DNA of 64,000 nt, taken from an uncultured Clostridia bacterium (GTDB lineage Bacteria; Bacillota; Clostridia; TANB77; CAG-508). The stretch lies in assembly GCA_949045875.1 (NCBI GenBank), contig CARPYP010000008.1, positions 4,288 through 68,287 of the forward strand, in the 5' to 3' direction. Under the pieces are notes generated by a model. It ran no database searches. It saw only the letters and a list, made by a program, of their open reading frames with translations, and was not told where the DNA came from. Of this stretch, positions 34,005 through 43,003 are shown one piece after another (position 1 is the first letter of the stretch; each line of letters starts with the position of its first letter). The position numbers and the translations under genes are program-made.

Positions 34005-34029
34005 GGGCGATTGATAATCGCCCCTACAT
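34005..34029 (+). repeat. Short palindromic repeat unit inside the spoIIIA operon
   Basis: GGGCGATT-gat-AATCGCCCC followed by TACAT, between spoIIIAC and spoIIIAD, with TTCTTCGAAGAA 12 bases further on. Confidence 0.8.
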
Positions 34030-34062
34030 TACCCAAGCGATTTCTTCGAAGAATAATATCAG

Positions 34063-34257
34063 TTATAGATTGAATAATGTCCTAACGGTATCAAACAATG
34101 TACTAATCTCTTTAATTACTAAACTTAATACTATAACTAGTCCTGCTAAAGTGGTCATCATTGCTTGGTCTTCTCTACCAGCTCTAACCAATACTTGATG
34201 TAATACAGCAACTAAAATTCCGATTGCAGCAATCTTAAATAATAAATTAATATCCAT
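34063..34257 (-). CDS. spoIIIAC: Stage III sporulation protein AC
   Basis: 64 aa from ATG 34257, chosen because GGAGGATAT lies seven bases upstream and the length matches SpoIIIAC (about 65). Two membrane helices (LLFKIAAIGILVAVLHQVL and MMTTLAGLVIVLSLVIKEI) with the conserved link VRAGREDQA. Subunit of the mother-cell channel. Starts 24 bases after the spoIIIAB frame ends. Confidence 0.95.
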   Translation of the reverse strand: MDINLLFKIAAIGILVAVLHQVLVRAGREDQAMMTTLAGLVIVLSLVIKEISTLFDTVRTLFNL

Positions 34258-34281
34258 GTCTATATCCTCCATTTTCAATAG

Positions 34282-34798
34282 TTATATTAGAATTATAACT
34301 AGTCCAACTCCAGTTAGCATTCCCAAAGTCTTGTACAATTTTTTGTTTTTATTCTCCTCTGTTTGTGCTTGTTTTATTTGTGTTTCTAAAAAGTCTAATG
34401 TAAGTTTTACTTTCCCAAGTTGTCCTTGTAAGTCAGTTTGTCCTAATATTTTTCCGAAAGTCTTTTATTATGTCTAAATCTTCTTTAAGTAAATTTGTTT
34501 GTGATATGTCTACTGAGTGTTCCCATGCGTCTTTTGCCGATGTTTCTTTCATTTTTACTGCTGCTATTTTAAAAATGCTTCCGATTTCTCTTTTTATATT
34601 ATTGGAAATTTCTATAAAAATATCTGCTATTGGCTCATATGTATATTCTATCTTAGCTTCAAAAAAATTCAGGGCTTTTTTCATCTCACATAATTGTATA
34701 GTTCTATTTTTATATTTATTAGATATCATTATTCCTACTAGTGTGGAGCCACCAAATATTGAGCATAATATAATACTTTTTATAAATAACATACTCAA
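34282..34798 (-). pseudogene. spoIIIAB: Stage III sporulation protein AB, split by a one-base insertion
   Basis: The first frame (34798 down) encodes 116 normal SpoIIIAB residues from the N-terminal membrane segment (LFIKSIILCSIFGGSTLVGI) to LKEDLDIIKDF, then an aberrant RKNIRTN and a stop at 34433. The conserved C-terminal part (GKILGQTDLQGQLGKVKLTL, then a final membrane helix GMLTGVGLVIILI) continues in the next frame to the TAA at 34284-34282. Removing one base (G at 34456 on the plus strand) restores a 171-aa protein, the usual length. Neighbouring spoIIIA genes are intact, so this is either a sequence error, a recent mutation or a tolerated frameshift. Confidence 0.88.
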
Positions 34799-34822
34799 TT
34801 TCCCCTTTCTAAATATATATAT

Positions 34823-35752
34823 TCATTGCTTGTACTTTTTAGAACTATCTTTTTCTAGTTTGTCTAAATGATATATATCTTTTATTCTTCCTTTATTTGA
34901 TTTATCAAGGAAAATTATTATTTCAAATATATTTAATTCTATTATTTTTCTTATATATAAATTCATATTTATATCTTCTAAAGTTTCACCATGTGCTGTA
35001 AAAATTCCCTTTACTCCACATGATGTAGCACAATTAATTGCGTTTACATCTTCTATGTTTCCTATCTCGTCTGCAACTATTATTTGTGGTGCCATAGATC
35101 TTATTAACATTTCCATTCCTACCCATTTTGGTACATTGTCTAAAATATCGGTTCTTATTCCTATATCATTTTGCGGAATTCCTTTATACATTGCTGCGAT
35201 TTCTCCTCTTTCGTCTGCTACTCCTATTGTTTTACCTTTAAAATTTATGTATTCTATTCCTGTACTTAGTTGCCTTATTAAGTCTCTTAAAATTGTAGTT
35301 TTCCCTGCTCCTGGAGGTGAGACTATTAAAGTAGTATATATATTGTCATTTTCTATATCAATAATATGTTTTATGACTTCATTCGCTGCTCCAATTTTTT
35401 GTTTTGATATTCTAAAGTTTAAACTATATATGTGTGAAATATTTATTACTTTATCATTTTCTATTACACAGTTTCCTGTAATTCCTACTCTATGCCCACC
35501 TTTTATTGTTATATATCCATGATTTATTTCATTCTGATATGCATAAATAGAATTTTCACATACAAATTGTAATATTTCTTTTGTGTCTTCATTTGTAACT
35601 TTATGGTCTATTATTTCTTCTTTATTATTAAATTTTAAAATTATCGGACAGTTTACTCTTATTCTTATTTCTTCTAATTCACTATAGTCTTGTCCTATTT
35701 TATTGTTTATTTTTTCTCTTATCCTTATTGGAAAGTATTGTAAAATTTCCAT
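34823..35752 (-). CDS. spoIIIAA: Stage III sporulation protein AA, secretion-type ATPase
   Basis: 309 aa. The cytoplasmic ATPase that powers the SpoIIIA-SpoIIQ channel. Walker A SPPGAGKTT at residues 145-153, Walker B IIVADEIGN near 225, and the preceding conserved GGHRVGITG (85-93) as in type II/IV secretion ATPases. First gene of the operon, with GGAGATAAAATG at the start. Transcription normally depends on sigma-E and SpoIIID in the mother cell; I did not identify the promoter with confidence. Confidence 0.95.
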   Translation of the reverse strand: MEILQYFPIRIREKINNKIGQDYSELEEIRIRVNCPIILKFNNKEEIIDHKVTNEDTKEILQFVCENSIYAYQNEINHGYITIKGGHRVGITGNCVIENDKVINISHIYSLNFRISKQKIGAANEVIKHIIDIENDNIYTTLIVSPPGAGKTTILRDLIRQLSTGIEYINFKGKTIGVADERGEIAAMYKGIPQNDIGIRTDILDNVPKWVGMEMLIRSMAPQIIVADEIGNIEDVNAINCATSCGVKGIFTAHGETLEDINMNLYIRKIIELNIFEIIIFLDKSNKGRIKDIYHLDKLEKDSSKKYKQ

Positions 35753-35811
35753 TTTATCTCCTTTTAAATTTTGGGTTGTTGTTCTAGTAGATAGATGTTA
35801 GAAATTTATAT

Positions 35812-35853
35812 AAAAACTAGCATATACATATTAATATGTATATGCTAGTTTTT
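35812..35853. terminator. Intrinsic terminator between radical SAM gene and spoIIIAA
   Basis: Stem of about 18 bp, AAAACTAGCATATACATA with its complement TATGTATATGCTAGTTTT, loop TTAA, with T runs. Confidence 0.85.
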
Positions 35854-35858
35854 TATTT

Positions 35859-36743
35859 TTAGAACTCCCAATTTGGAACATATTGTTCTTCATGTTCTCC
35901 TAATTCTTGAATATACCCATTTTCTAAGTTTAGTTTATATAAATAATTTTCTATTTCTTTATATTCTTCTTTTGTTAATTTTCTGTTTAAGTCGCTTTGC
36001 ATTGCTTTATATGTTGGAAAGTATTGTGCCATTATACTTATATAAACTTCATTTCCGAAATTAGTTTTTATCCATTTTAAAATTTTTTTTGTGTTTTCTA
36101 TATGATTTGGTAAAACTAAATGTCTGATTATAATTCCTTTTTTTATTATTCCTTTTTCGTCTATTTCGGGACTTCCTACTTGTTTATACATTTCTTTTAT
36201 GGCTTTTGTTGCTATTTCAAAATAATTTTTTACTTTTGAGTATTTTTCTCCTAGTTCATTATAATAATATTTTAAGTCTGGTAAGTAAACATCAATATAT
36301 CCTTCTAATTTTTTTATGGTTTCTAAGTTTTCATATCCATTTGAGTTATATATTATTGGTATTTTTAATCCCTTTTTTTTTGCAATTTTTATTGCTTCTA
36401 TTATTTGATAAGCATAGATTGTAGGTGATACTAGATTTATATTATTTGCCTCATTTTCTTGCTGTTTTATAAATATATTTGCTAATTCTTCAATTGTTAT
36501 TTCTTTGCCTTTCCCTTTTTGACTTATTTCATAGTTTTGACAAAATATGCAGTTTAAATTACAGTTAGAAAAGAATATTGTTCCTGAGCCATCTTTGCCA
36601 CTTATACATGGTTCTTCAAATTTATGTAATGAATATAATGCAATTTTAATTTTGTCTGTCCCCTTACATCTTCCTATTGTTTCTTTTCTGTTGATATTAC
36701 ATTTATGTGGACATGTATTACAATTTTCTAGTTCTTTTAACAT
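35859..36743 (-). CDS. Radical SAM protein, PflA-like (COG1313 type)
   Basis: 294 aa. CxxxCxxC iron-sulfur motif CNLNCIFC at residues 61-68, preceded by an N-terminal cysteine cluster (CNTCPHKC at 8-15 and C26). Downstream are YIDVYLPDLKYY and GIIIRHLVLPNH, typical of the pyruvate-formate-lyase-activating-enzyme-like group. The substrate of this group is not established; no glycyl radical enzyme gene is adjacent. Its own terminator ends the transcript. The RelE-type gene lies 22 bases upstream on the same strand. Confidence 0.85.
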   Translation of the reverse strand: MLKELENCNTCPHKCNINRKETIGRCKGTDKIKIALYSLHKFEEPCISGKDGSGTIFFSNCNLNCIFCQNYEISQKGKGKEITIEELANIFIKQQENEANNINLVSPTIYAYQIIEAIKIAKKKGLKIPIIYNSNGYENLETIKKLEGYIDVYLPDLKYYYNELGEKYSKVKNYFEIATKAIKEMYKQVGSPEIDEKGIIKKGIIIRHLVLPNHIENTKKILKWIKTNFGNEVYISIMAQYFPTYKAMQSDLNRKLTKEEYKEIENYLYKLNLENGYIQELGEHEEQYVPNWEF

Positions 36744-36765
36744 TTGCTTTTAAGTCCTTTCTTTA

Positions 36766-37035
36766 TTATTTGCTATATGCATCTCTTCTATGTCCAATTT
36801 CTAATACTAAAACTATAATTTCTTTATCTTGTATTTTACATATTACTCTATAATCTCCTATTCTATATCTCCATTGTCCAGATCTGTTTTCTACTAAACC
36901 TTTTCCATGTATTCTTGGATTTTCACATCCTTCAATGTTTTTTTCTAACCACCCAATTATTAGTGATGAGATATGTTTATCTAATTTTTTTAATTGTTTC
37001 TTGGCTTTTTCGGAAAATATAACTTTATATTTCAT
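36766..37035 (-). CDS. RelE/ParE-superfamily toxin (StbE-like)
   Basis: 89 aa. mRNA interferase fold: MKYKVIFSEKAKKQLKKLD at the start, GKGLVENRSGQWRYRIGDY with the basic catalytic-face residues, and the C-terminal GHRRDAY. RelE toxins cleave mRNA on the ribosome. The start overlaps the antitoxin stop by one base (TAATG), so translation is coupled. All typical elements are intact, so the toxin is probably functional. Confidence 0.92.
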   Translation of the reverse strand: MKYKVIFSEKAKKQLKKLDKHISSLIIGWLEKNIEGCENPRIHGKGLVENRSGQWRYRIGDYRVICKIQDKEIIVLVLEIGHRRDAYSK

Positions 37036-37253
37036 TATAATCCCAACTCCTCTTTTATTTCTTGCATTGTATATGTTTTAGGATTTTTTTCATATTCTTC
37101 AACTGCTTTTTTATAACATTCTAAGTCATATTCATCTTCAATTTTTTCTAATACAGCTTTTCTAATTAAGTCTGATAAAGAAATATTGTTTATCTCTGCA
37201 TATGTTTTTATTAACTTTGTATCTTCCTCATTTAATCTTACTGAAATATTCAT
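37035..37253 (-). CDS. RelB/StbD-like ribbon-helix-helix antitoxin
   Basis: 72 aa from ATG 37253 (GGGAGTT seven bases upstream). The N-terminal ribbon-helix-helix DNA-binding part ISVRLNEEDTKLIKTYAEIN is followed by SLSDLIRKAVLEKIEDE. The acidic C-terminal tail (residues 45-72, YEKNPKTYTMQEIKEEL) should wrap the toxin. It forms a toxin-antitoxin operon with the gene at 36766 and is autoregulated through the palindrome at 37277-37293. Confidence 0.92.
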   Translation of the reverse strand: MNISVRLNEEDTKLIKTYAEINNISLSDLIRKAVLEKIEDEYDLECYKKAVEEYEKNPKTYTMQEIKEELGL

Positions 37254-37273
37254 GATTATCAACTCCCTATATT

Positions 37274-37302
37274 ATAGTACTACATTGTAGTACGTATGTC
37301 AA
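37274..37302 (-). promoter_or_regulatory. RelBE-type operon promoter and operator
   Basis: On the minus strand TTGACA (37302-37297), 17-bp spacer, TACTAT (37279-37274). The perfect palindrome GTACTACA-t-TGTAGTAC (37277-37293) fills the spacer, a good site for the ribbon-helix-helix antitoxin. Confidence 0.82.
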
Positions 37303-37429
37303 TATTATTATATTATCCTTAACATAATTTTGTGTTTTATTCTTAGATATAAATTATGTAATAAATAACAAACAAAAAGCAGCTAAAACCATTATATTTA
37401 AATAGTTTTAACTGCTAACAATCTATCTA

Positions 37430-37708
37430 TTAATTTTGTGAATAAGGTAATAATGCTATTTGTCTACATCTTTTTACTGCTAATGTTATGTCTCTTTGAT
37501 GTTTTGCACAAGCACCTGTAGCTCTTCTTGGTAGTATTTTTCCTTTTTCATTTATGAATTTCTTTAATTGTTCTGGATTTTTATAATCTAAAACTAAGTT
37601 TTTATCACTACAAAGTAAACATACTTTTTTTCTCATTCTTTTAAATTTTGAATTAAAGTCTTCATCATTATTGTTATTGTTTCTTCTATTATTTTTTTTG
37701 TCTGCCAT
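37430..37708 (-). CDS. rpsR: Small ribosomal subunit protein bS18
   Basis: 92 aa. Basic, Asn-rich N-terminal extension (about 1-20), then the S18 core with two cysteines (KKVCLLCSDKN), GKILPRRATGACAKHQRDIT and VKRCRQIALLPY. The cysteine pairs suggest the zinc-binding C+ form. Last gene of the conserved rpsF-ssb-rpsR operon, 23 bases after ssb. It binds S6 on the 30S platform. Confidence 0.97.
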   Translation of the reverse strand: MADKKNNRRNNNNNDEDFNSKFKRMRKKVCLLCSDKNLVLDYKNPEQLKKFINEKGKILPRRATGACAKHQRDITLAVKRCRQIALLPYSQN

Positions 37709-37731
37709 TCTTCTTTCCCCCTATCTAATTT

Positions 37732-38163
37732 TTAAAATGGTAAATCATCACTAGGTGTAACCTCAAAATCAGGATTTGGATTTGGGTTTGATGCAACATT
37801 TCCAAATGTATCTTCAAAGTTTGAAGAAGTACCTTCTGAATCTCTTTTTCCATCTGCAAAATATGCTTCTTCTGCAACAACTTCAGTAACATAGTATTTT
37901 TGTCCTTGTTCATCATCCCATGTTCTTGTTTGTATTCTTCCTATGATACCTACTTGTTGACCTTTTTTGAAATATTTACTACAAAATTCTGCAAGTTTAC
38001 TCCATACTACAATATTTATAAAATCTGCTTGTCTTTCTTCTCCTTGTCTTACAAATCTTCTATTTACTGCTAAGCTGAAGCTTGCTACCATTGTATTGTT
38101 TGTTTGTGTATACCTAACTTCTGGATCTCTTGTTAATCTTCCCATTAAAATTACTTTGTTCAT
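37732..38163 (-). CDS. ssb: Single-stranded DNA-binding protein
   Basis: 143 aa. OB fold (about residues 1-105) with MNKVILMGRLTRDPEVRYT and FINIVVWSKLAEFCSKY, then a disordered Asn/Pro-rich linker and the acidic protein-interaction tip ending in DDLPF. Essential for replication, repair and recombination. It lies between rpsF and rpsR as in most Firmicutes. Confidence 0.97.
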   Translation of the reverse strand: MNKVILMGRLTRDPEVRYTQTNNTMVASFSLAVNRRFVRQGEERQADFINIVVWSKLAEFCSKYFKKGQQVGIIGRIQTRTWDDEQGQKYYVTEVVAEEAYFADGKRDSEGTSSNFEDTFGNVASNPNPNPDFEVTPSDDLPF

Positions 38164-38211
38164 ATTTAATTCCTTCTTTCTTTCTCAGTTTTGGCTCCCT
38201 AGCTTTTATTT

Positions 38212-38496
38212 TTAGTCTTCTAATTTTACAGTTATAAATTTTATAACTTCGTCTGTTATTCTGTAGTTTCTTTCTAGTTCTGCTATTAATTCAGGTTTTG
38301 CTTCAAAGTTAAATACTACATAGTAACCTTCTGTGTTCTTTTTTACTTCATAGGCTAATTTTTTTCTTCCTACTTCTTGAACATTATCAATTTTTCCATC
38401 AGTATTAATCAAGTCTGTAAATCTAGCTATAAGAGCTTTGATTCCTTCTTCTGTGACATCTTGACCAATAATGATAACACTTTCGTATTTATTCAT
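38212..38496 (-). CDS. rpsF: Small ribosomal subunit protein bS6
   Basis: 94 aa. S6 signatures YESVIIIGQDVTEEGIKAL and VGRKKLAYEVKKNTEGYYV, then RNYRITDEVIKFITVKLED. GGAGGTGAAAAATAATG marks the start. First gene of rpsF-ssb-rpsR. In other Firmicutes the leader binds S6:S18 for feedback control; a leader structure was not verified here. Confidence 0.97.
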   Translation of the reverse strand: MNKYESVIIIGQDVTEEGIKALIARFTDLINTDGKIDNVQEVGRKKLAYEVKKNTEGYYVVFNFEAKPELIAELERNYRITDEVIKFITVKLED

Positions 38497-38654
38497 TATT
38501 TTTCACCTCCTTTTGGATATATATCCCATAATCTTGTTATGAGAAAGGATGAAAAAAGTTTTATCTCTTTTCAAATATTGTTTATTCTAACATATCTTAC
38601 ATTTATTTTCAAGGGGTTTTAGAAAATATTTTCTTCTTTTGACTTTATTGATAT

Positions 38655-39314
38655 TCACATTTTTAAATTTGATATTGTTTTTTTATAGTCTTCTGATTTT
38701 ATGATATAACTTCCAGATACTAGAATGTTTGCTCCTGCTTCTTTTGCCATTTCTGCTGTTTCTATGTTTATTCCTCCATCTACTTCTATATCTATTTCTA
38801 TATTATTTTTTTCTATGTATTCTTTTAATTTTTTTACTTTTTCTAAAGTTTCTGGAATAAGTTTTTGACCTCCTAAACCTGGTTCAACAGTCATAACTAA
38901 TACCATATGAATATATGGTAAAAATTCATAGATTTCTTCTATTCTTGTACTTGGTTTTATAGATATTCCGACTTTTGCATTGTTTTCTTTTATAAATTTT
39001 ATGATTTCATATGTTTCTTCTTTGGATTTTACTGCTTCTATATGAAATGTTATTATATTTGGTTCTAAGTCTATATATTGCTCTATATAATCCTTTACAT
39101 TGTATGTCATTAGATGTATATCTAATGGTATATTTGAAATTTGTTTTATTGTTGTTGCATATTCTTTCATTATTTCATGAGTATTATTCGGTACAAATTT
39201 TCCGTCCATTACATCTATATGAAAATAATCTGTATGCGCTGTTTCTAAGTTATATAATGTTCTTGTAGCTTTTTCCTTCTCTACACTTAATATTGATGTT
39301 GATATTTCTACCAT
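38655..39314 (-). CDS. rpe: Ribulose-phosphate 3-epimerase
   Basis: 219 aa TIM-barrel enzyme that interconverts ribulose-5-P and xylulose-5-P. Family motifs STSILSVEKEKA at the start, HIDVMDGKFVPN with the metal-binding His/Asp, PLDIHLMTYN, VLVMTVEPGLGGQK and the second Asp in IEVDGGI are all there. It overlaps the rsgA stop by seven bases, the usual order in Firmicutes (prkC-rsgA-rpe). Confidence 0.95.
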   Translation of the reverse strand: MVEISTSILSVEKEKATRTLYNLETAHTDYFHIDVMDGKFVPNNTHEIMKEYATTIKQISNIPLDIHLMTYNVKDYIEQYIDLEPNIITFHIEAVKSKEETYEIIKFIKENNAKVGISIKPSTRIEEIYEFLPYIHMVLVMTVEPGLGGQKLIPETLEKVKKLKEYIEKNNIEIDIEVDGGINIETAEMAKEAGANILVSGSYIIKSEDYKKTISNLKM

Positions 39315-40198
39315 TTTTTATGTTCCTCCTTGTATTTTAAATCTTTATATATTTTTACATATCTATCATATCTATTTCTTGATATTTTCCCATTTTCTAT
39401 TGCACTTTTTATTCCACAATTTTCTTCTTTCACATGAGAACATCCTTGATATTCGCATTGTGTTAAATAATCCCTAAATTCTATAAAGTATTTATCTAAA
39501 TCGTTTGATTCTATTTCATTAATATCAAAGGTTGAAAATCCTGGCGTATCTACAAGATAGATATTTTTTTCTATCTCATAAAGACTTGTAATGGTTGTTG
39601 TATTTTTCCCTCTTCTATTTTTTGTGCTAATTTCTCCTGCTACTGCTTCATTTTTGTTTAATATTTTATTTATTATTGATGACTTTCCAACTCCCGAATT
39701 TCCTGAAAGTGCAATTATCTGGAGGTCTTCTTGATTTTTATCTAGTATTTCTTTTATGCCTTGTCCTGTTATTGCATTTGTAATTATTACCTTATACCCT
39801 ATATTAGAATACTCATTTTTTATTTTTAATGCTGTATTTTCATCTAGGTCTATTTTATTTACAACGATTGTTGGTCTAATATTAAGATATTCAGTAAAAA
39901 CTAATTGCTTGTCTAACATTAGCAAATCTGGTTTTGGTAGTTTTGTTGCTATAACACATATTAGACTTGTTAAATTTGCTACTTTGGGTCTTCTTGAAAA
40001 GTTTTTTCTTTCTATTATTTTTTCAATTATTGCCTTTTTATTTTGTTCATCTGTAATCTCTATTTCTACATTGTCTCCAACTGTTGGTGTTACTTCTTCT
40101 TGCTTGAATTTGCCTCTAGCTACTGCTTCATAAATAACTTCTTCTGATTTTATATAATATTTATTTGTTATATTTTTTATTATTAATCCTTTTTGCAT
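39308..40198 (-). CDS. rsgA: Ribosome small-subunit-dependent GTPase RsgA
   Basis: 296 aa. OB domain (about 1-75), circularly permuted GTPase with G4 VVNKIDL before G1 GNSGVGKSS (near 170-178) and G3 DTPGF, then a zinc domain CEYQGCSHVKEENCGIK. RsgA checks late 30S assembly and is a known PrkC substrate class protein in Firmicutes. Co-transcribed with rpe downstream and probably with prkC upstream (60 bases away, with a GGGCAC/GTGCCC hairpin between). Confidence 0.96.
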   Translation of the reverse strand: MQKGLIIKNITNKYYIKSEEVIYEAVARGKFKQEEVTPTVGDNVEIEITDEQNKKAIIEKIIERKNFSRRPKVANLTSLICVIATKLPKPDLLMLDKQLVFTEYLNIRPTIVVNKIDLDENTALKIKNEYSNIGYKVIITNAITGQGIKEILDKNQEDLQIIALSGNSGVGKSSIINKILNKNEAVAGEISTKNRRGKNTTTITSLYEIEKNIYLVDTPGFSTFDINEIESNDLDKYFIEFRDYLTQCEYQGCSHVKEENCGIKSAIENGKISRNRYDRYVKIYKDLKYKEEHKKW

Positions 40199-40225
40199 TT
40201 ATTCTCCTATTCATTTTATTTCAAT

Positions 40226-40249
40226 GGGCACAGGTAGTCCCGTGCCCTT
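40226..40249. repeat. GGGCAC/GTGCCC hairpin between prkC and rsgA
   Basis: GGGCAC-aggtagtccc-GTGCCC. No strong T run, so it may attenuate rather than terminate. The motif is related to the hairpins at 27543 and 58732. Confidence 0.5.
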
Positions 40250-40258
40250 ATAATAGTA

Positions 40259-42244
40259 TTATTCTATTGTTAATGTTGTAGTTTGATTTAAATTGATTGT
40301 TGTGGTTTTCTTTATTACATCATCTACATATACTTTTACTGTTACTGTTCCTTTTCCTGTAACTGTTGCTGTTATGTCTGTTTTGTCTTGTGCAACTTTC
40401 TTTGAATAAATAGTATCTGTTCCTGCTACAATCTTGACCTCTGATACTTTTGCTGTTTTTATTGTTTCTCCTGTGTCTTCTTCTTCAGTTTCTACATATT
40501 CTATACTTGTTCCTAATAATGATTTCAAGTTTAAATTGATTGTTCCTGTTATAAATTCTTCTATTTTATTTATGGTAATTGTTATGTTTGAACCTTTTTC
40601 TACTGTATCACCTGCGTTAAGGCTTTGTTTTAATACTACTCCATTGTCTTTTGTTGTATCTTCTGCATTTAGAGTTGTTGCTAAGGTTAGTCCTGCATCT
40701 GTTATTAATTTTCTTGCATCTGCTTCAGTTTTTCCAAGTACGTTTGGGACTAAACTCTTTTCTACTCCTGTACTTACTTTTATCGTTACTGTTGAGCCAG
40801 CTCCAATTTCTGCATTTTCTGGTACGTCTTGACTTATTACATATCCTGCTTCTATTTTTTTACTTGGTTCTTCTTCTACAACAACTACTAAGTCTTCTTT
40901 TTCAAGTAATTCTTTTGCTTCTTCTAGTGTTTTTCCTGTAACTTTAGGTACTTTTACTATTTTTAAACCAAGACTTACTATTACATTAATTGTTGATTTT
41001 TCTTTTATTTTATAGTTTTCTTTATATATTGGATCTTGGGAAATTATTTTTCCCGCTTCTATTACTGCATCATATCTTTCTTCTTTTACTTCTATTTGAA
41101 GCTTAGATTCTTCTATTTTTGTTTTAGCATCTTCTAAAGTTAGACCTACTAAGTCTGGTATTAATACATCTTTTGGTGTTGTCATATCAAATGCAAAACT
41201 CGTTATTGCTATAGTTAGGGCAAATAGTATGACTAAACCTATTATTGTGGAAATTATTTTATGTTTTCCAATGAATTCTGTAAATTTGTTCTTTTTCTCT
41301 TTTTCCATATCTTTCTCCTTCTCTTTTACTTTATCTTCTATTGGTTTTGAGTAAATAGTTGATATGGTTTGTGTTGGATAGTCTCTTATTGTGTTGTCTA
41401 TATTTACAAAGTCTGCATCTGGATTTTTTAGTGCTATACTTAAATCTTTTAACATTTCACCAGCGTTTTGATATCTTAGACTTGAATCTTTTTGCATAGA
41501 TTTCATTATTATTTTATTTACAGCTTGTGGAATTGTCGGGTTTATTATTATTGGCTCTATTGGTTGTTCTTGAAGATGTTTTAGTGCAACTGATACTGGT
41601 GTATCTGCATCAAATGGTAGTTTTCCTGTTAACATTTCATACATTACTACACCTAGAGAGTATAAGTCAGATTTTGCATCTGTTATACCTCCTTTTGCAT
41701 GTTCTGGTGAAAAATAATGTACAGAACCCATTGTTGTTCCAAATGCTGTAATTGTAGAATTTGAAACTGCTTTTGCTATTCCAAAGTCTGTTACTTTTGC
41801 CATTCCATCTTCTGTTATTATTATATTATGTGGCTTAATATCTCTATGTATTATATTATTTTTGTGTGCTGTTTCTAAGGCTGATGCAATTTGTATTGCA
41901 ACATTTACACACCATTTCCATGCAAGTGCTCCTTCTGAAACAATAATTTCTTTTAATGTTCTTCCTTTTATTAATTCCATTACTATATAATATAAGTTTC
42001 CTTCATGTCCAACATCATATACAGATACTATATTGGGATGTGTTAAACTTGCTACTGCTTGCGCTTCTGTATTAAATCTTTTAATAAATTCTTCGTCTGT
42101 AGTAAATTCATCTCTTAATACTTTTACTGCGACATATCTGTTTAATACATGGCATTTTGCTTTATATACTGTAGCCATGCCTCCATTTCCTATCTGTTCT
42201 ATTATTTCATATCTATTCCCTAATAATCTACCTTCTAGCCCCAT
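40259..42244 (-). CDS. prkC: Membrane Ser/Thr protein kinase with PASTA domains
   Basis: 661 aa. Hanks-type kinase domain at about 10-270: glycine loop IGNGGMATVYKAK, catalytic loop HRDIKPHNI, and DFG in VTDFGIAKAVS. A juxtamembrane region, one membrane helix (about 335-355, ISTIIGLVILFALTIAITSF) and three extracellular PASTA repeats (about 360-430, 430-498 and 498-565) follow, then a 95-residue beta-rich tail. PASTA domains sense muropeptides or lipid II; in spore-formers PrkC triggers germination and controls wall growth. Partner phosphatase prpC lies directly upstream, 35 bases away. Confidence 0.95.
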   Translation of the reverse strand: MGLEGRLLGNRYEIIEQIGNGGMATVYKAKCHVLNRYVAVKVLRDEFTTDEEFIKRFNTEAQAVASLTHPNIVSVYDVGHEGNLYYIVMELIKGRTLKEIIVSEGALAWKWCVNVAIQIASALETAHKNNIIHRDIKPHNIIITEDGMAKVTDFGIAKAVSNSTITAFGTTMGSVHYFSPEHAKGGITDAKSDLYSLGVVMYEMLTGKLPFDADTPVSVALKHLQEQPIEPIIINPTIPQAVNKIIMKSMQKDSSLRYQNAGEMLKDLSIALKNPDADFVNIDNTIRDYPTQTISTIYSKPIEDKVKEKEKDMEKEKKNKFTEFIGKHKIISTIIGLVILFALTIAITSFAFDMTTPKDVLIPDLVGLTLEDAKTKIEESKLQIEVKEERYDAVIEAGKIISQDPIYKENYKIKEKSTINVIVSLGLKIVKVPKVTGKTLEEAKELLEKEDLVVVVEEEPSKKIEAGYVISQDVPENAEIGAGSTVTIKVSTGVEKSLVPNVLGKTEADARKLITDAGLTLATTLNAEDTTKDNGVVLKQSLNAGDTVEKGSNITITINKIEEFITGTINLNLKSLLGTSIEYVETEEEDTGETIKTAKVSEVKIVAGTDTIYSKKVAQDKTDITATVTGKGTVTVKVYVDDVIKKTTTINLNQTTTLTIE

Positions 42245-42279
42245 CTTAAACCTCCTAAGATTTTTTATCTATAATATAT

Positions 42280-43003
42280 TTACATTTTTACTATAACTGT
42301 TGTTATATTATCTAGTCCTCCAGCCTTATTTGCTTTTTCTATTAAGTCTTTTGCTATATTATCAGATTCCTGTGTTATTATTTCTTGAATTTCTTTTGCT
42401 GGTACCATGTTTGTTAAACCGTCTGTATTCATTTCAATTATATCTCCATCTTGTATACTTCTTTCTATAATATCTGGTTCTACATATGGTGCACATCCTA
42501 ATGCTTTCATTAACATGTTTTTTTTAGGATGATGTTCCGCTTCTTTTGGTGTTATTGTTCCTTCATTTACTAGTTCTTGCACATAACTATGGTCTTCTGT
42601 TAATTTTTGCATTACTCCTCGCCTAATTCTATATATCCTGCTATCTCCAATATGCCCTATGTATAATTTATCTTTTATTATTAAGCAAATTTCCATTGTT
42701 GTTCCCATTCCTAATAGTTCTTCATCTTCTTGTGATTTTTCATAAACTACATTATTAGCATATTCCATTGCTTTAGATATCATGTTAAAAATTTTTTCTT
42801 TTTCTTCATTAGTTTGTTCTATATTTTTTTCTATATATTCTTTTACGGTTTCTGTTGCTGTTTTGCTTGCAATTTCTCCACCATTATATCCGTCCCATTC
42901 CATCTGCAACTATGAATAGTTTTAAATCGTTTTTGCTTGCATAATAATAATCTTCATTTTTTTCTCTTATTCTCCCTACGCTTGTCCCTGCATATATCCT
43001 CAT
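42280..43003 (-). pseudogene. prpC: PP2C phosphatase PrpC, split by a one-base insertion
   Basis: Dephosphorylates PrkC targets. The true start is ATG 43003, which overlaps the rlmN stop (ATGA) with GGAGGC six bases above. The first frame reads MRIYAGTSVGRIREKNEDYY and on to VADGMG, then hits a stop. The PP2C sequence continues one frame over (YNGGEIASKTATE, LLGMGTTMEICL, GDSRIYRIRRG, EMNTDGLTNMV) to 42280. Deleting one base (G at 42892, plus strand) restores about 240 aa with the metal-binding DGMGGYNGG. An in-frame ATG at 42909 would give a protein lacking metal-binding residues. Sequence error or real mutation; the kind of insertion is the same as in spoIIIAB. Confidence 0.88.
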
